64,000 bases of DNA from Kappaphycus alvarezii (Eukaryota > Rhodophyta > Florideophyceae > Gigartinales > Solieriaceae), in NCBI GenBank assembly GCA_002205965.3, contig NADL03000466.1, forward strand, positions 1,240,001-1,304,000, written 5' to 3'. This document shows positions 33,965 to 45,442 of this stretch, in pieces. Position numbers and translations under genes: made by a program. Positions within the stretch are counted from its first letter, which is position 1, and each line of letters begins with the position of its first letter. Below the pieces are notes generated by a model. The model saw nothing but the letters and a program-made list of their open reading frames with translations. It was not told where the DNA came from and ran no database searches.

Positions 33965-34705
33965 TCATGCGGACGATTTCCTGGTCATCGGGGCTGGGCG
34001 CATGACCTTTTTTGGGTGGATTTGGTGTATTGGCTTCTTTCTTGCGGATGGTTTTGTTTTGCGATTCTCAAAGTAGAGTTGGAGCGCAAATGTGTGGGAA
34101 TCCTTGTCCCAGTTGGTATAAAACTTGCCCTCGGCCTTGTCGATCGGCATATTGGGTATTTTAAATGCCACGGTCTCATACGGCTCTGCGGCGAAGAGCA
34201 AATACTGGTATCGACGGTCTGGTTTTTCACGCTTCTGCTCATAGGCGCTCATGAAGCGATGGCGAGGTTGCAAACCGAGGTATTTCTGGATACTCGATCT
34301 GAAAAAGTAAACTGAGCTGCTCGTGTCCGGCTGGCGTTGCTTTGTAATCCGATAGCCCGGGCGGCCAATTTTCATTCGGCGACGTTGATAGCACGCACCG
34401 ATGCGGCGATAGGCGGACGTGGTTTCGCGGCTGCCTTTTCGACTCCATGGCCGCTCGTCGTCTGAGATTTCCCTGATGTCTCCTCCCCTGTGCATGGGCA
34501 AGGTAATTCCCCTCGTTGGCATGAAGGGTGAGACATAGCTTGCATTCGTAGGTGCCGAGATGGTTGCGCATGAAATAGGGATCGTTTTTAAGATCGACGG
34601 TGTCCATGGCGAGTTGACGTAGGCGCTCCTTGCGTGCGAGGTTCTCATGGTCTTTGGAGGCAACGCCGCCACCGCCGGTCTTGGCACCCCAGTCGGGTTG
34701 GACAT
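33965..34705 (-). CDS. SF3A2: Splicing factor 3A subunit 2 (SF3a66/Prp11)
   Basis: A subunit of the SF3a complex of U2 snRNP, needed for branch-site recognition in the nucleus. The N-terminus starts at 34,705 (MSNPTGVPRPAV). After a frame change the sequence reads DPYFMRNHLGTYECKLC, then LHANEGNYLAHAQGRRHQ. That is the U1-type C2H2 zinc finger with both Cys and both His present. Further on KIGRPGYRITKQR, LLFQIEYPEI, PRHRFMSAYEQ, YQYLLFAAEPYETVAFKIP and KAEGKFYTNWDKD follow the family order exactly. At least three frameshifts separate these blocks although the residues are conserved. The product ends soon after the core (KKVMRPAPMTRKSSA) and lacks the long proline-rich tail of animal homologues. 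It converges with ARL5 across a 250-bp gap. Confidence 0.9.
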   Translation of the reverse strand: MSNPTGVPRPAVAALPPKTMRTSHARSAYVNSPWTPSILKTIPISCATISAPTNASYVSPFMPTRGITLPMHRGGDIREISDDERPWSRKGSRETTSAYRRIGACYQRRRMKIGRPGYRITKQRQPDTSSSVYFFRSSIQKYLGLQPRHRFMSAYEQKREKPDRRYQYLLFAAEPYETVAFKIPNMPIDKAEGKFYTNWDKDSHTFALQLYFENRKTKPSARKKPIHQIHPKKVMRPAPMTRKSSA

Positions 34706-35273
34706 GGTTGCGTGGAGCGGGTGAATGGGCTGTAGAGGATAGAGGTAGAGGACGGTGGGCGTGGGGCGGAAAACGCAGGTGTGCCGAGGGTGTGCTGGGC
34801 GATGGGCGTTGAGGGACCGGGTCGTGGAAATGGCAAAAAATTTCTGCCTGGCTGGGATTTCAAGGATCCGCAGGTGCGATAAAATGATAAAATGGTCGGC
34901 CGATGCGGCGATACCGTACGGTACTGTTTATGAATCGAGCAGTTAGTGAACGCTTACTGTATAGTACAGTACAGTGAACCTATGTTGGATATCAACCCGT
35001 GATTGCATTACAGAAATAGTAGTTTACAGTTTTTACAGAACGTTGTAAATGAAAAACAATTCGCAACGGCAGGACACGACTGGTACAGTATTTACGTATT
35101 TACAGTATGTTGCCACCCTCGCGGTCCAAGATCTGGATGGCGATGGCTTAAAAAGCCGCCGCTGCGTTGGACAGTGGATCAGAAAACGGAAGCCGTACCA
35201 ACCACAACTGGCGCTTCCCCCGACCCGGAGCCCCACCACCTCTCCTTTTGTTCTCTGGCGCCATAAGGGCCCA
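34706..35273. other. Divergent intergenic region
   Basis: This lies between the SF3A2 start (minus) and a putative plus-strand gene. It holds TACTGTACAGTA-type sites at ~34,950-34,975. No gene is supported. Confidence 0.4.
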
Positions 35274-36325
35274 TGCGCAAACCTAGGTCTTGCAATGTCC
35301 CAACCCTAAAAAGATCTCGCGCTAATAAACCGATGCCTCCGCACTCAACCAAAAGGTAAGCCCCGTCACCTCTCACCCATGCCCCATCCCACCACACACC
35401 CCTCAACCAAACGAGCATGTCCCTGATGTCACCAATCACAACCTAGGATACACCATCCCCAAAGCTCTTCGAATCGCCCAATGCGCAACCCGTCTTATTT
35501 GTCTCTCCACGAGTCAAAAGCACGGCATCCCCAACGCCAGGCAAGCTGCGCTGTTGGTTCGGCATATTTTCCTATGAAAACGCCGCACTCCATGCCTTTT
35601 GAACGGCCCTTGTCGTCGATGTTTGGTGCGCTGCTGTTCATTATGAGAGCTGAGACACTCGTGCCAACCTCCCCGCATCCCCTTGCACTAGACTGCAATC
35701 GACAATTCCCACTAACCGTTCTCCCGCCGTGTAAACCGACCCGTCACTTGCCTTGTGTCACACAGTGTGATGTCCTCGTCGCATCGCGCCCACTCCGCCC
35801 CGGGTCACAAGGCGCACTCATTTTCAAGTTAGCCGTAACGAGTCCTCCCTGTTGTGTTCAAGTCACGTCAGTCATTCAGCACTCCCTCTGCGTCTTCCTC
35901 TGCGCCCGCTCCCCCTGCATTTCCGGCTACTCAGGTTGACATGAACGACTCGCTCCCGATTGTACGTCAGTGGCTCGTGACCCATCTGAACGCATGTATC
36001 GTGTGGGAACTATGAATGCAAAGCCAGGCTCACTGGAGACACCGATGTGCTCCGGAACCGCAAGTTTTGCTTCACGCTCTGGTTTGAACCTACCGCTGCA
36101 ACTTTTGCGCTGATGACGCCTAGGAACAGTGCTCGAGACGCGGGGGAGGCGAATCTGATCTGTTTGATGGATATGTTCCGAACCACAAACCCTATACATA
36201 GTGGCAGAGTTGGAGGAGTAGGGGCCGGAACAACTCTTGGATCGCTGCAAGCGGTCGCATACTGGCAATACGAGGTGAAACGATGTAGGAGACGCCTGTC
36301 CGTGCAGAAAGCAGTTACTTTATAA
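35274..36325 (+). CDS. Putative spliced gene of unknown function
   Basis: A first exon could begin at 35,274 (MRKPRSCNVPTLKRSR) and end at a GTAAGC donor (~35,356). The acceptor CCTAG near 35,446 leads into a frame reading YTIPKALRIAQCATRLICL and NARQAALLVRHIF, then, after a frame change, SYENAALHAF. A Ser/Ala/Pro linker follows at ~35,880, then MNDSLPIVRQWLVTHLNACI (35,941) and, one frame over, RNRKFCFTLWFEP and EANLICLMDMF up to about 36,180. The residue pattern looks like a real folded protein broken by frameshifts, as in the neighbours. I do not recognise the family. The exon structure is a guess. Confidence 0.35.
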
Positions 36326-36364
36326 CATCTAATTGCGGTGACAAAATAAATGGGACTGTTGTCC

Positions 36365-37719
36365 TTAGTCCTGATGAGCACTAGCCCTAAAGAAAAGAGT
36401 CTGGTGAAGCAGCTCAGCGACAATGGGGCATCTGATTGCACCGAAGTGGCCTTTCCGTCCTCAATGTAATAGATGCTGCCGATGGATAGAGCATGCGCAC
36501 GTCCAGTCTCTTCTCTTCCCACTCCGACGCTCCCAACCACCCTGTCCCACCGAGAACCATGATGACACTTGGTCCCTTTACAGCAGGCACGTCATAAGTC
36601 TTCCCGGCGGTAAAACAGTCCTCATAAGCTCAAATTCGGTGACAGGTGGCTTGTAAACAGTGGAGTAATCGTCGACGACATCTCCGTTCATGATTGTAGG
36701 CATGCCATCGTTGTACGTAAGCATGTCAACCAGCACATCGACATCCTTAAACTTTGGGGTTAATCCAGCACGCACGACATTGTCACTCAGGGCCATGATC
36801 TCTACACACTGCCCCTTCAAATATGCATGCGGCTCATTTGCGGCCATGAAGAAAGCTTGGCCGGGGGTAATACGAACGTGGTTGAGCAAAAAGGCGGCAA
36901 AGCAACCGACATCACCCGGATAATAGCTTACAGACGCAGGAAGAGCTGGTGGCATCATCGTTGAGGGTGGGTGCTGCCGTGGTAACCTTTGGCGCTTTGA
37001 CGGTTGCTTCCAATGCGTGGTACGGCGGTCGGGAGCGGACATGAGGGATGCAAATAGAGACTGTAATGCGGAGCGTTTGTGGTCGGGTGTGGTGGCGTTT
37101 CGGAGTTTGGCGATGGCGTCCTTGTCGCAGAGAGAGGCGAAAGATGGAACGGCATCTAGATTGGCGACGATCTCGTGGGTGGGGCGGAAGTTGCACATGC
37201 CTTCAAAATCTGGCGCAAAGAATTCGGTCAGCGATCAGACGGTGTGACAAGGGCACGGGTTTTGGGATTTTTTTTGCCGGGAGGGGGTGCAAACGTACCG
37301 GTCAGCGCGACACACATCTCGGGTTTGTGATTGTCATCCTTGTACTTGTCTGGTTTCTCCAAATGGAGTTTCTGGGCAAGTTGCTTGTGTGGATGGGCCT
37401 GAATAGAAAGAGGCTTTGCCACACTGAGATCTTGAGTAGAAACGGGGGAATGGCGTTTGGTGAATCAGGAAACTTTGTTTGGAGATAGTCGAGTAATGGT
37501 TGACGGTTATGGCGAATTAGAGCGGGCCGCTCGGGTGAGTTCCAATCCAGAGTTCGGCGTAAGGACGATTGGCATCAACTTGAGAGGATGTGGCGTAGGC
37601 GTGGACGCGAGCGACGATGCAATCGGCAGCGGCGGGTACAATACCCCATGCGTAGTTTTGTACGGCGGGAGGAGGGAGGTGATGGGCGGGTCGTACTTGG
37701 CGAGTGTTGGGGATGACAT
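36365..37719 (-). CDS. MPI: Mannose-6-phosphate isomerase (type I)
   Basis: It interconverts fructose-6-phosphate and mannose-6-phosphate in the cytosol, feeding GDP-mannose and glycan synthesis. From the start at 37,719 ([12 protein letters not shown]) the frames give [41 protein letters not shown] and [11 protein letters not shown]. Then an intron (donor GTACGT ~37,302; acceptor CAG ~37,216) leads to [10 protein letters not shown]. Later blocks are [67 protein letters not shown] and the C-terminal [10 protein letters not shown]. Zinc ligands Gln and His (QAH), Glu (KPEM) and the later His (PHAY), and the catalytic Arg (VVRAG), are all visible. At least four one-base frame changes interrupt an otherwise complete protein. 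Confidence 0.93.
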
Positions 37720-38312
37720 GGTGGTTGCTTTTTTTTGTTTGTTTGTTTGTTTCGAATGGAAGAGTAGTGACGGAAGGGGAAATTTAGTTGTTATTTCCAG
37801 TGGGGGGAGGCGATGATGGACGGGTTAGTAATCGAGAAGATGTAAAAGTGACGAGCGGTGGGTCTGCCGGACGGGGCTGTGCGCCTGGGCCTGTCGTCCA
37901 GCGCCGTACAGTACAGTACAGGTATAGTTACAGCAAGTCGAATCCAACTGTTCCGTTGACGATTGGATAAAAATCTGAGCAGTATCTCGTCTGTTGCGAT
38001 GTGTCACATGTATCATACAATATCTCACCGAATTATAAAACCCTGGCGATGCGATCAATTGCCGAAAGGTGGACCTGCTAGACTAGATAACTTAATATAC
38101 CCGCCAAGCGATTCAACTCAACATTTGGCTAGAGGCAGAGCGACTCCCACCAACTTTGGTCCCAATCTCATCATGAAATAACTTGTTCCATGCTCTAGCG
38201 AACAGAATTTCCCTCAACGTATAGTAATATTGTAATCGATCACCGCATTTTCCACACGCACATGGCCAACATTCCCACATTCCCACATTCACCAATATAA
38301 ACCCGAAAATCC
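37720..38312. other. Intergenic region with TTTG repeat and palindromes
   Basis: A (TTTG)n microsatellite lies at ~37,735-37,752 and TACTGTACAGTA-type sites at ~37,905-37,925. No gene is supported. Confidence 0.5.
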
Positions 38313-40040
38313 TCATGCCGCCAACTCATCCTCCCTTCCATAGTCTCGAACAAACGCCCGAGAGTTACTCTCCGAAAACTTGTCCGGCGTCCCCCGTCGT
38401 CGCCACAACCCTACTCTCAGCTCATCCACCACACCATCTACTTCGAAAACAACTTCCGCTTTCTCGCATCCCATCACCGCACGTTCCGCCAGTTTCTCAA
38501 ACACGCTCCGCGCTGAAACCCTGCCGGCGGTGGTCTCGGTCCTCGTCCCGCATACTTTTCCGAAACTCCCCAACACAACTCCCCTGCCAACCCTAGAAAC
38601 ACCTCATCCCTCCAAACTCGAAACGTTCGCATGCCCCTAAAATCCCGTGCCAAACCACATCCACCCAGTCTACCTCCTCCCCATGCACCAACATCGTTAT
38701 TTGTGCCTCCACAAACGATACTACATCCAACTTGCTCCTCGCCTTTACCACCCTGAATATCGCATCCTTCCCCCTTCTCTTGTACACTCTCTCCGTCTTC
38801 CCAATCAAACACCCATCCGCCTTTTCCGCCCAGCTCCAAAAGTCCTCCTCTCTCCTCCTCAACACCCGTCCCACCGCTGAACATCCAACCACTCCAAACC
38901 CTCCACTTCCGTCACATACAATCCCCCTTCAAACACCCGTACCGCCGGTGCATACGAAACAAGTCCCACCCCTTTAAACCACTCCTGCATCGCCTCAAGG
39001 TACGAAATTACAGCATTCGGTACATGCAAGTGCTCAAACCGCCTCTCAAATCCATCCCCCTCCTCCTCCCCTCCTCCTACCAACGCCCCCAACCCGCCAA
39101 CACATGCCCATGCCCAACACATTCACCAGGCAACCACTCCCCAAACTTGCACCCCGCTTCCTCCTCCCCAAACCCCAGTATCCTCCACATACTGCATGCA
39201 TGCAACGGCACCGCACGACGCGCCGCGCCAAACGCCTCGCTGTCTTGACGGAGCCGACTCAGACTCTCCGCATCCTCCACCTGTGTCGACCCCACCTCTG
39301 GAAGATATCTGAAAAGCCGGTGCGCACGTAACGCATCCCAAGACACACACAGCCAATACCTGTTGCAAAGCCTCCACACCCGGGTATCTGCACCTCCGTG
39401 TAACGCTCCATCCTATTCATAGTGTCGATAATGTCACGAGGCAAGTAATCATCAAAGTTAACCGCCACTTCAAGCTGCGAGTGACGTACTAGCGCAGCAG
39501 TTAGCATCGACATGTTGTAAAACATATCACCAATCGCACCATCAAGCGACATACGGTACGCCAAGAAATGCGGGTGGTAATTCGGCGCGTCAAGCGTCGC
39601 AAGCACCTCTGTAAACTCGCGGTAGCCGGGCAACGCCGCTTGGTGTGTGCTTGAAGTCGCAACGCGGCAGTGTTCACCTGGTGAACAACGCCACGAATTT
39701 CGGCGCTGCTAGGCGGCCTGTCGTCGTCGATAAGTGCAGTGCGGAGATTTTTCAACTGGTAAAAGTGTGTCGGGATTTGGCGCTGGAGAGCTTGGAGTTG
39801 AGTCACGGATAATGGGCCCCAGTTCTCATCCTCCCAGTTGGTCGTGAATGGGGAGTCTAGCTCATGTTCGATGGGGACGAGTGCCGATTTTAGGTTGGCA
39901 GCATGTTGCGTGGGGGCAGGCGAAAGTTACACGGCGTGTGCAAATTCCTCTGTGCTGCAGCTTGAATTGTGGCAGAGCGTTTGAGGGAAGGGGCTCCTCA
40001 TTCCGACGGAGCCTAGTGGGCGTGGAGATATGAAGCCCAT
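38313..40040 (-). CDS. Conserved-looking protein of unknown function
   Basis: A minus-strand gene can be followed from MGFISPRPLGSVGM (40,040) through NLKSALVPIEHELDSPF, NWEDENWGPLSVTQLQALQR and HFYQLKNLRTALIDDDRPP. It continues with ALPGYREFTEVLATLDAPNY, HFLAYRMSLDGAIGDMFYN, MERYTEVQIP, SLSRLRQDSEAFGAARR, NAVISYLEAMQEWFKGVG, EDFWSWAEKADGCL, FVEAQITMLVHGEEVDWVD and finally REDELAA (stop ~38,313). A TAA (~39,933) interrupts the first frame in phase; it may be error or lie in an intron. At least four other frame changes occur, and a 60-bp stretch at ~39,310-39,370 with GT...CAG borders may be an intron. The sequence is largely helical and soluble-looking, with no membrane segment. I do not recognise a family. 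Confidence 0.5.
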
Positions 40041-40605
40041 GGTTATGTTCTGTTGAGGAGTTTCACTGAGTTGTGCCTTCTAAGTTGATGCATGTGCCAC
40101 TGGTACCTCGCCAAGACAAGCAAAGCAAAGAAATTGCGCTGATTTCAGGTTCGGATGTAAAACCGCCGACTCGCAATATATGAGCAAGACCTTTTTCACT
40201 GGTTGCCCGCTGGTTGGGTCTGACATAGATATGGCTCCCTTTTTGCATTGCTCACAAAATATGATTACCTGAAATCGACCTCATTGCCACCTTGCGATGA
40301 CCAGCACTCGTGTATTCACGAGATACCCCTCGATGTTCCACTGATCCACCCAATTAGTTATCCTTACTACGCAGCAATCACCCAGATGCCCACTATACCG
40401 AGTGCGACCAGCACTACTACAAGTTAAGCTTACAACCACGGCAACCCAAAAGTCCCGTCAGCGCGTTAATTTCTGATGCTGTGCATTGCAAATTGTTTTA
40501 GTTAGAATCATCGATACTACCTGCGATATACTGCTCTTCTCTCCAAAAGTTAACTTTGTTAGGTAGAGGGCGACTGCATCCTCAGCGCGACATCTAATAC
40601 CAATA
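40041..40605. other. Intergenic region
   Basis: No gene is supported. Sequence at 40,458-40,605 could continue the 3' end of the VPS18 gene in another frame (a His/Cys-containing frame to 40,458). Confidence 0.35.
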
Positions 40606-43600
40606 TCACATATGCCTCGCTCCCTTCCGCGGCTTGGCAATTCCCAGTGGAAGTGTATGGCCGCCATCAAATGGGGCATCAATCGACATAATTGCATTAA
40701 TCCCAGACCGGCCGCCTTCTTTTGAATTTACGCCAGGGACACAGTCCGCCGCTGAGCGAGCGGATTTTCTCCGATGACTCTGTCGTTGCTGGGCTCTCCG
40801 GCTTTGCCATTCTCGAGCCTTCTCCAAGTCTTCTCTGAGACTGCTGATAACTTCCAATGCTCCCGCTGCGTCGCTCTTCGCGACGTTTGCTAGCCTCTTG
40901 TGCTCTTCAAGAGAGCTCTCCACTGCCATTTTCACGCGTTCAGTTGCAGACTCAAATTGAACCATGCTCCTCAGTACGTCCTCAATGTGCAGTAATCCCT
41001 TGCTTCGCTCAACCACACCACGGATCATCACTTTTGCTGGCAACAAGGCACCACAATGACTTTTTGAGGTTCTCTGGCATATCTGTGTGACGTAGCATTC
41101 CCACTTTGGCCTCAGCCAGCTTGGGATCGATTTCAACCGCGAGCTGAATCGCCGTGACATGAAGTGACAGAGCCTGATACAAATGAACTCGGAGTCTTTG
41201 GAACCCACCGTTTGCTGATGAGCGAAGGATCGCTCCTAGCGCATCTAAGTCAAATCTGACATCTCCGAAACATCCCCCGGCAAACGAGGAGCGACTAAAT
41301 GATCAAATGACCGCTGAGCCTCTGCTTCGGTGCCAAACTCGGAATGCAACTGAAACAGAAAAGTGATCAAGTTATGCCACTCTGATGACGTCGTTCCATC
41401 TACAACACTGGGTCACCTGGTCCGGCTCCAATCTTCCAATCGTGAAGCAGATCAAAAAGGTACCCTGTTGCAGCGCGGTAAGCTTCAGTCGATACTTCAG
41501 TATCCTTCGACCCCCGCGCAACTCTCGCAAGGCCCTGAACAACGGTAATGTGATCTGAACTCTGACCGTCCTTCTTCACTGTGCGCCCAATAGAACTGCT
41601 CACCCTGTATGGCGCTTGAGGAATCAGAGTATTTGAAAAGCTCACAAACGAGCTGACTCATCTTTCGCCGTCTCCAGTAATATTACTATTCTTCAATAAT
41701 GACAACGTCTGGTCAATGTGTCCTCTTCGGGATGATATTTCTGACGCCATCGAAATGTCACCAGACAGCACAGCAAGCTTCCAAGCCTCCTCATGGCACC
41801 CATTCTTATTTAGGATCGCAACGGCAGTGCTAGTATCGAGGTCCTCATGGCGGTCCGCTAGGAAATGACCAAAATCCTCACGTACCTCCTCACGGAGTTT
41901 CTCATCTGTTTCCGAAGAAAGACGGGTCGCATAAAGTTGCACGAGCATCGTTGCTATGATTGTTCGTTGCATTGGCCTTGAGCTCTCAGTCCTATCCAGC
42001 TTTCGAACAAGGTAAGTTATCATATGGGTAGTCATGAGAAGCCGAGGTCCAATGCCGAGGGCTCGAAGCCGTGAGATTCCGTCCGGCTCCGCAGAGGTTT
42101 CCTCCTTGCCCTTTGATGGTGTGCTACAAGCATCAACAATGTCCAAAAGAACTGACTCGATGGGGCGATTCGTCTTTGCATACAATTGAGCTGCCACATC
42201 CCAGTTTCCCTCTGCAGCCTCGTGATCGGCCTGCGCCTCCAACACTGCCTCCCTCGTTTGAAACATTAGTTCATCATCTTGCATCCCACTAGAAACGAGC
42301 GGTGCAAGTGCCATTGCGAGATCAAACCGATTCATGGCCTTGGCCGCCTTCCACGCCTCTGTCTGTTCCTCTTCTGACGCTACGAGCTTTGAAAATTCGC
42401 CATCCTCAGTGTAAATCCACAATGCATCTGTCAAAACATCTCTCGCGAATCCCGCCGCTGGACTTGATAGTAACTGATCCGGCCTACCTGACTCTTCCCA
42501 CGCTAGCGTCCCACGCACGGGAGTGGAAACCTCACTCGCAGGTGGACTCCTTCTTACCCTTCCCCCATGTCTCGACCAATCAGACCCCTTCTTATCGTCT
42601 GCCACCGCAGTCCCCGTGGGACTCCAGACAGTTACTCGCTGCGTCAGTTGACCTGAAATCTGATTAAAGGCATAAACACTTGCCGGATACAACACCAAGA
42701 CATGAAATGCGGATAAATTGCAAGCCAACGGCACAGAACTGCCACTAGTATCCTTCAGCCTCGTCCAGGATATTACCTCCATATCCTGCACAGCGGCCAT
42801 CACCGTTGATCTAAACACTTTCCCACCGTCCCCTTCCCCTCCGCCTTTTCAATCGATTGTCTCCTCCTCTTTACTGCCAACTGAGCATGCATCACTCCTG
42901 CAGCAGCAGCCCACACAAATCGCCTCGAAGCGACACCCGAATTGCCTGTCATAAACTGCAACTCTGATGGCAACAACTCATCGACGCCTCCGCCCCCCCA
43001 GCTTCCTTGTCTTCCCCCACCACATTTTCCGGTGCGCGATTCACTACAGTAACATGTTCCTTTTGAAACAACTGAGTCAAGTTGAGGGCATCGGAAAACA
43101 AATACAAATCTGAAGTAGTAGCGACTGTGCCAACAAACTTTCCAGCCACACGCTCTACTCTAACGCCATCGATACGCTCGCCGTTCGGCGCTGCCCAAAG
43201 CTTTTGCAAAACGTCATCAGTCTCATACTTGTCATCGATGGCAAGAGAAAAAAGGGCACCAAATGCAGTACCCAACAACACGGTGGACACATCAGGCTTA
43301 CTGTCATCCGACGCCGGCACACGAATCCAGGAGGCACTGACTACGCGCAAGCCACGCAACTTGGACAACCAGCGCGGTCGAACTGGGCCTGTAGCATGAG
43401 CATGATACCCATCTGCATTTCGCAGGATAACGAGGGCGGCTCTTGAATAAGGGTCCGGATAGATGCGATGGACTGCATTGTTGAGAGAATGGAGGCCGAG
43501 TGGGCCGCGTAATTCATCATGTGTTGAGGTTCGGGTGTCGTGGCGAATGACTCGACCGAGTGATGTGCCGACCCATAGCAGGTTTGCTGGCGGCAACAGC

Positions 43601-43713
43601 GGTGACGGTGTCGGAGGATGAGAGAGGGAGGCGGATGGGATGAAGGAGGTGGGAGAAGACGGGGGTGTTGGAGTTGGAGGGAGTGTGCAGAGCCATGTGG
43701 AGACGGTGGTCAC
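40606..43713 (-). CDS. VPS18: VPS18 (Pep3), HOPS/CORVET core subunit
   Basis: A membrane-tethering subunit acting at endosomes and vacuole/lysosome. From 43,713 (MTTVSTWLCTL) the N-terminal propeller includes LLWVGTSLGRVIRHD, RPRWLSKLRGLRVVSASWI and STVLLGTAFGALFSLAI. After a frame change, ASRRFVWAAAAGVMHAQLA leads to a long open stretch 42,818-41,658. It contains FHVLVLYPASVYAFNQISGQ, ARDVLTDALWIYTEDGEFSK and NWDVAAQLYAKTNRPIESV, followed by alpha-solenoid repeats such as AWKLAVLSGDISMASEI. Then LARVARGSKDTEVSTEAYRA, an intron ending CTGTTTCAG (~41,350), FQRLRVHLYQALSLHVTAI, EIDPKLAEAKVGML, GLLHIEDVL and a coiled coil ending REDLEKAREW follow. This matches VPS18 order. The C-terminal RING-H2 domain cannot be made out in any single frame. 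Several frameshifts are present. Confidence 0.85.
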
Positions 43714-44012
43714 TACGAAGGGAGGGGATGCCAGAACGTTGAAAGGCAGAGGGAGCGTGGCGATAATGGAGGGGCGTGTCGTAGAAATGGATGACGGCTA
43801 ACACAGTACTGTACGTATGATTGTTTCTTGTGCGTACAGTACAGTACAGTACAGTACTGTACTGACTGTATTTGCACAGTGCAAAATCTGAATCTCGCGT
43901 CATTCTCCAGGATTGGATGTACTGTACAGAAAAAAGTACAGTATTGGGCGTGTGCAGTGCTACTGTACCGAGGGCCTAATGCCACTCGAGGCACACATGC
44001 TACTGTACAGTA
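43714..44012. repeat. Cluster of TACTGTACAGTA-type palindromes
   Basis: The region upstream of VPS18 has at least eight overlapping units of GTACAGTACTGTAC-type sequence (43,805-43,865; 43,916-43,945; 43,968-43,980; 44,000-44,012). A retrotransposon lies directly at the cluster's right edge. Confidence 0.85.
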
Positions 44013-44391
44013 TTAGAATTGAGTGCACCGTATACGCGTACACGTTGGTCTGGTTAGCCAGAGGGATACGGGACGAACACAGATGGGCGTGATGGATGAC
44101 GTGAGCAAAGTTCAATCGGCACAACACTGCCGGCTGCCTCCCCTATTTCCGAAGGAGGCCCGCTATCCTACCCCTTAATACTCACGCGCACTCTACCTCG
44201 CTGACGCTTCGTCAGCTAAATTCGAGCCGCGCTACGATGATTCCACTAAGTGCGACACTGCATTCGGTCGTACCCTTTCCTATCCAAGAATAGCGTCCTC
44301 CGCATCTTCAGTACGCACCCTTATGACTTACTAATTGTCCTTGACTACGGTCTCGCCACAGGTTATATCTATCCATCGATGACACATCTCA
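44013..44391 (-). repeat. 3' LTR of the minus-strand copia-like element
   Basis: This 379-bp sequence is repeated at 49,154-49,535, with more divergence than the LTR pair of the 3.1-8.6 kb element, so this is an older insertion. On the minus strand it begins TGAGATGTGTCATCGATG. Confidence 0.85.
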
Positions 44392-44559
44392 TATACCCAC
44401 TAGTCACAACAATTCCTTTTTGCGACTGATCGAAGTTCTCATCGATGATGACTCAGGCATTTACTCCAAGAATGATTACCAAGAGTACTTATCGACTATC
44501 TTGCTCTCAGTATATATCATGTCTGATACGCGCGATGCGCATGTCCTGTAAAGTCTCTC

Positions 44560-44780
44560 TTACGCAGTGATGTTTCTCTTCGTGAATGCATCGGCTAAGT
44601 TGTCATAGCCAGGTATCCAACAGATGATGTTGGTTTCCTTGCTCTCATACTGTTTCTGATACGCCGAACAGTTTGCTGTTGGCGGTATTCTTTTCCTTCA
44701 TTCAAGGAGGTGATTGTATCCGACGGGGCTCTGGAATTGACGTTCAACTCTGGCTTCAATAGTGTCGCAGGGAATAAAGT
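44560..44780 (-). pseudogene. RNase H fragment of the minus-strand element
   Basis: Minus-strand frames give TITSLNEGKEYRQQQTV and, one frame on, ICWIPGYDNLADAFTKRN, the copia RNase H block with NLADA.TKRN. Confidence 0.7.
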
Positions 44781-45442
44781 ATTGATAGCGATCTTAGTAT
44801 AGTACCCTTTGTCATCGCCAATCGCTGCAGCAAAGATTTCAGCCCTATTAGAGAAATGGCTATTTCTATGCTGTTTGTGCGAACTCTAATCGATTACATG
44901 AATGAATTCATTTCCTTTTCGTCCGGTGCGAGATGGAATGCCGCAATTAGCCTTGCTTGACTGTAATTACGGTCAGTTGGGTGTGAAACATCAGAGAGAA
45001 CGCATAGAACCACGTCATTCGGAAACTTACAAAGGGATAAGTAACCTGCGGCATAAGTTTCTTGACATCTCTTATCATCTGGTTCGCGACGACGACGAAA
45101 CGAAATGTCTCACCGTTACCTTCCCTAGTTTCTGATGCATCAATACCACAACATATGAAGCTTGGAGAAAGATTCTATTTCAAAGATACAGCAAAGTCCC
45201 GGCGAGGCTTCTATATCGAATGATCTCAGACGGCTTAGCAAGGGCAGTGCACATCTTCTAACGTCTTCTCGTCATGAAAAGATCCCTAATACGTTTCCAA
45301 TATGAGTTTATAGACAGTATTATGGTCCCGTCTACTCTATTTACGATATAAAACCCTCCAAATGTAAACTTTAGACGTCGACGATTTTATCTACTTCAAA
45401 ACTTTCCCTCAAACTATCCATATAACAATCTATGTCAACGGG

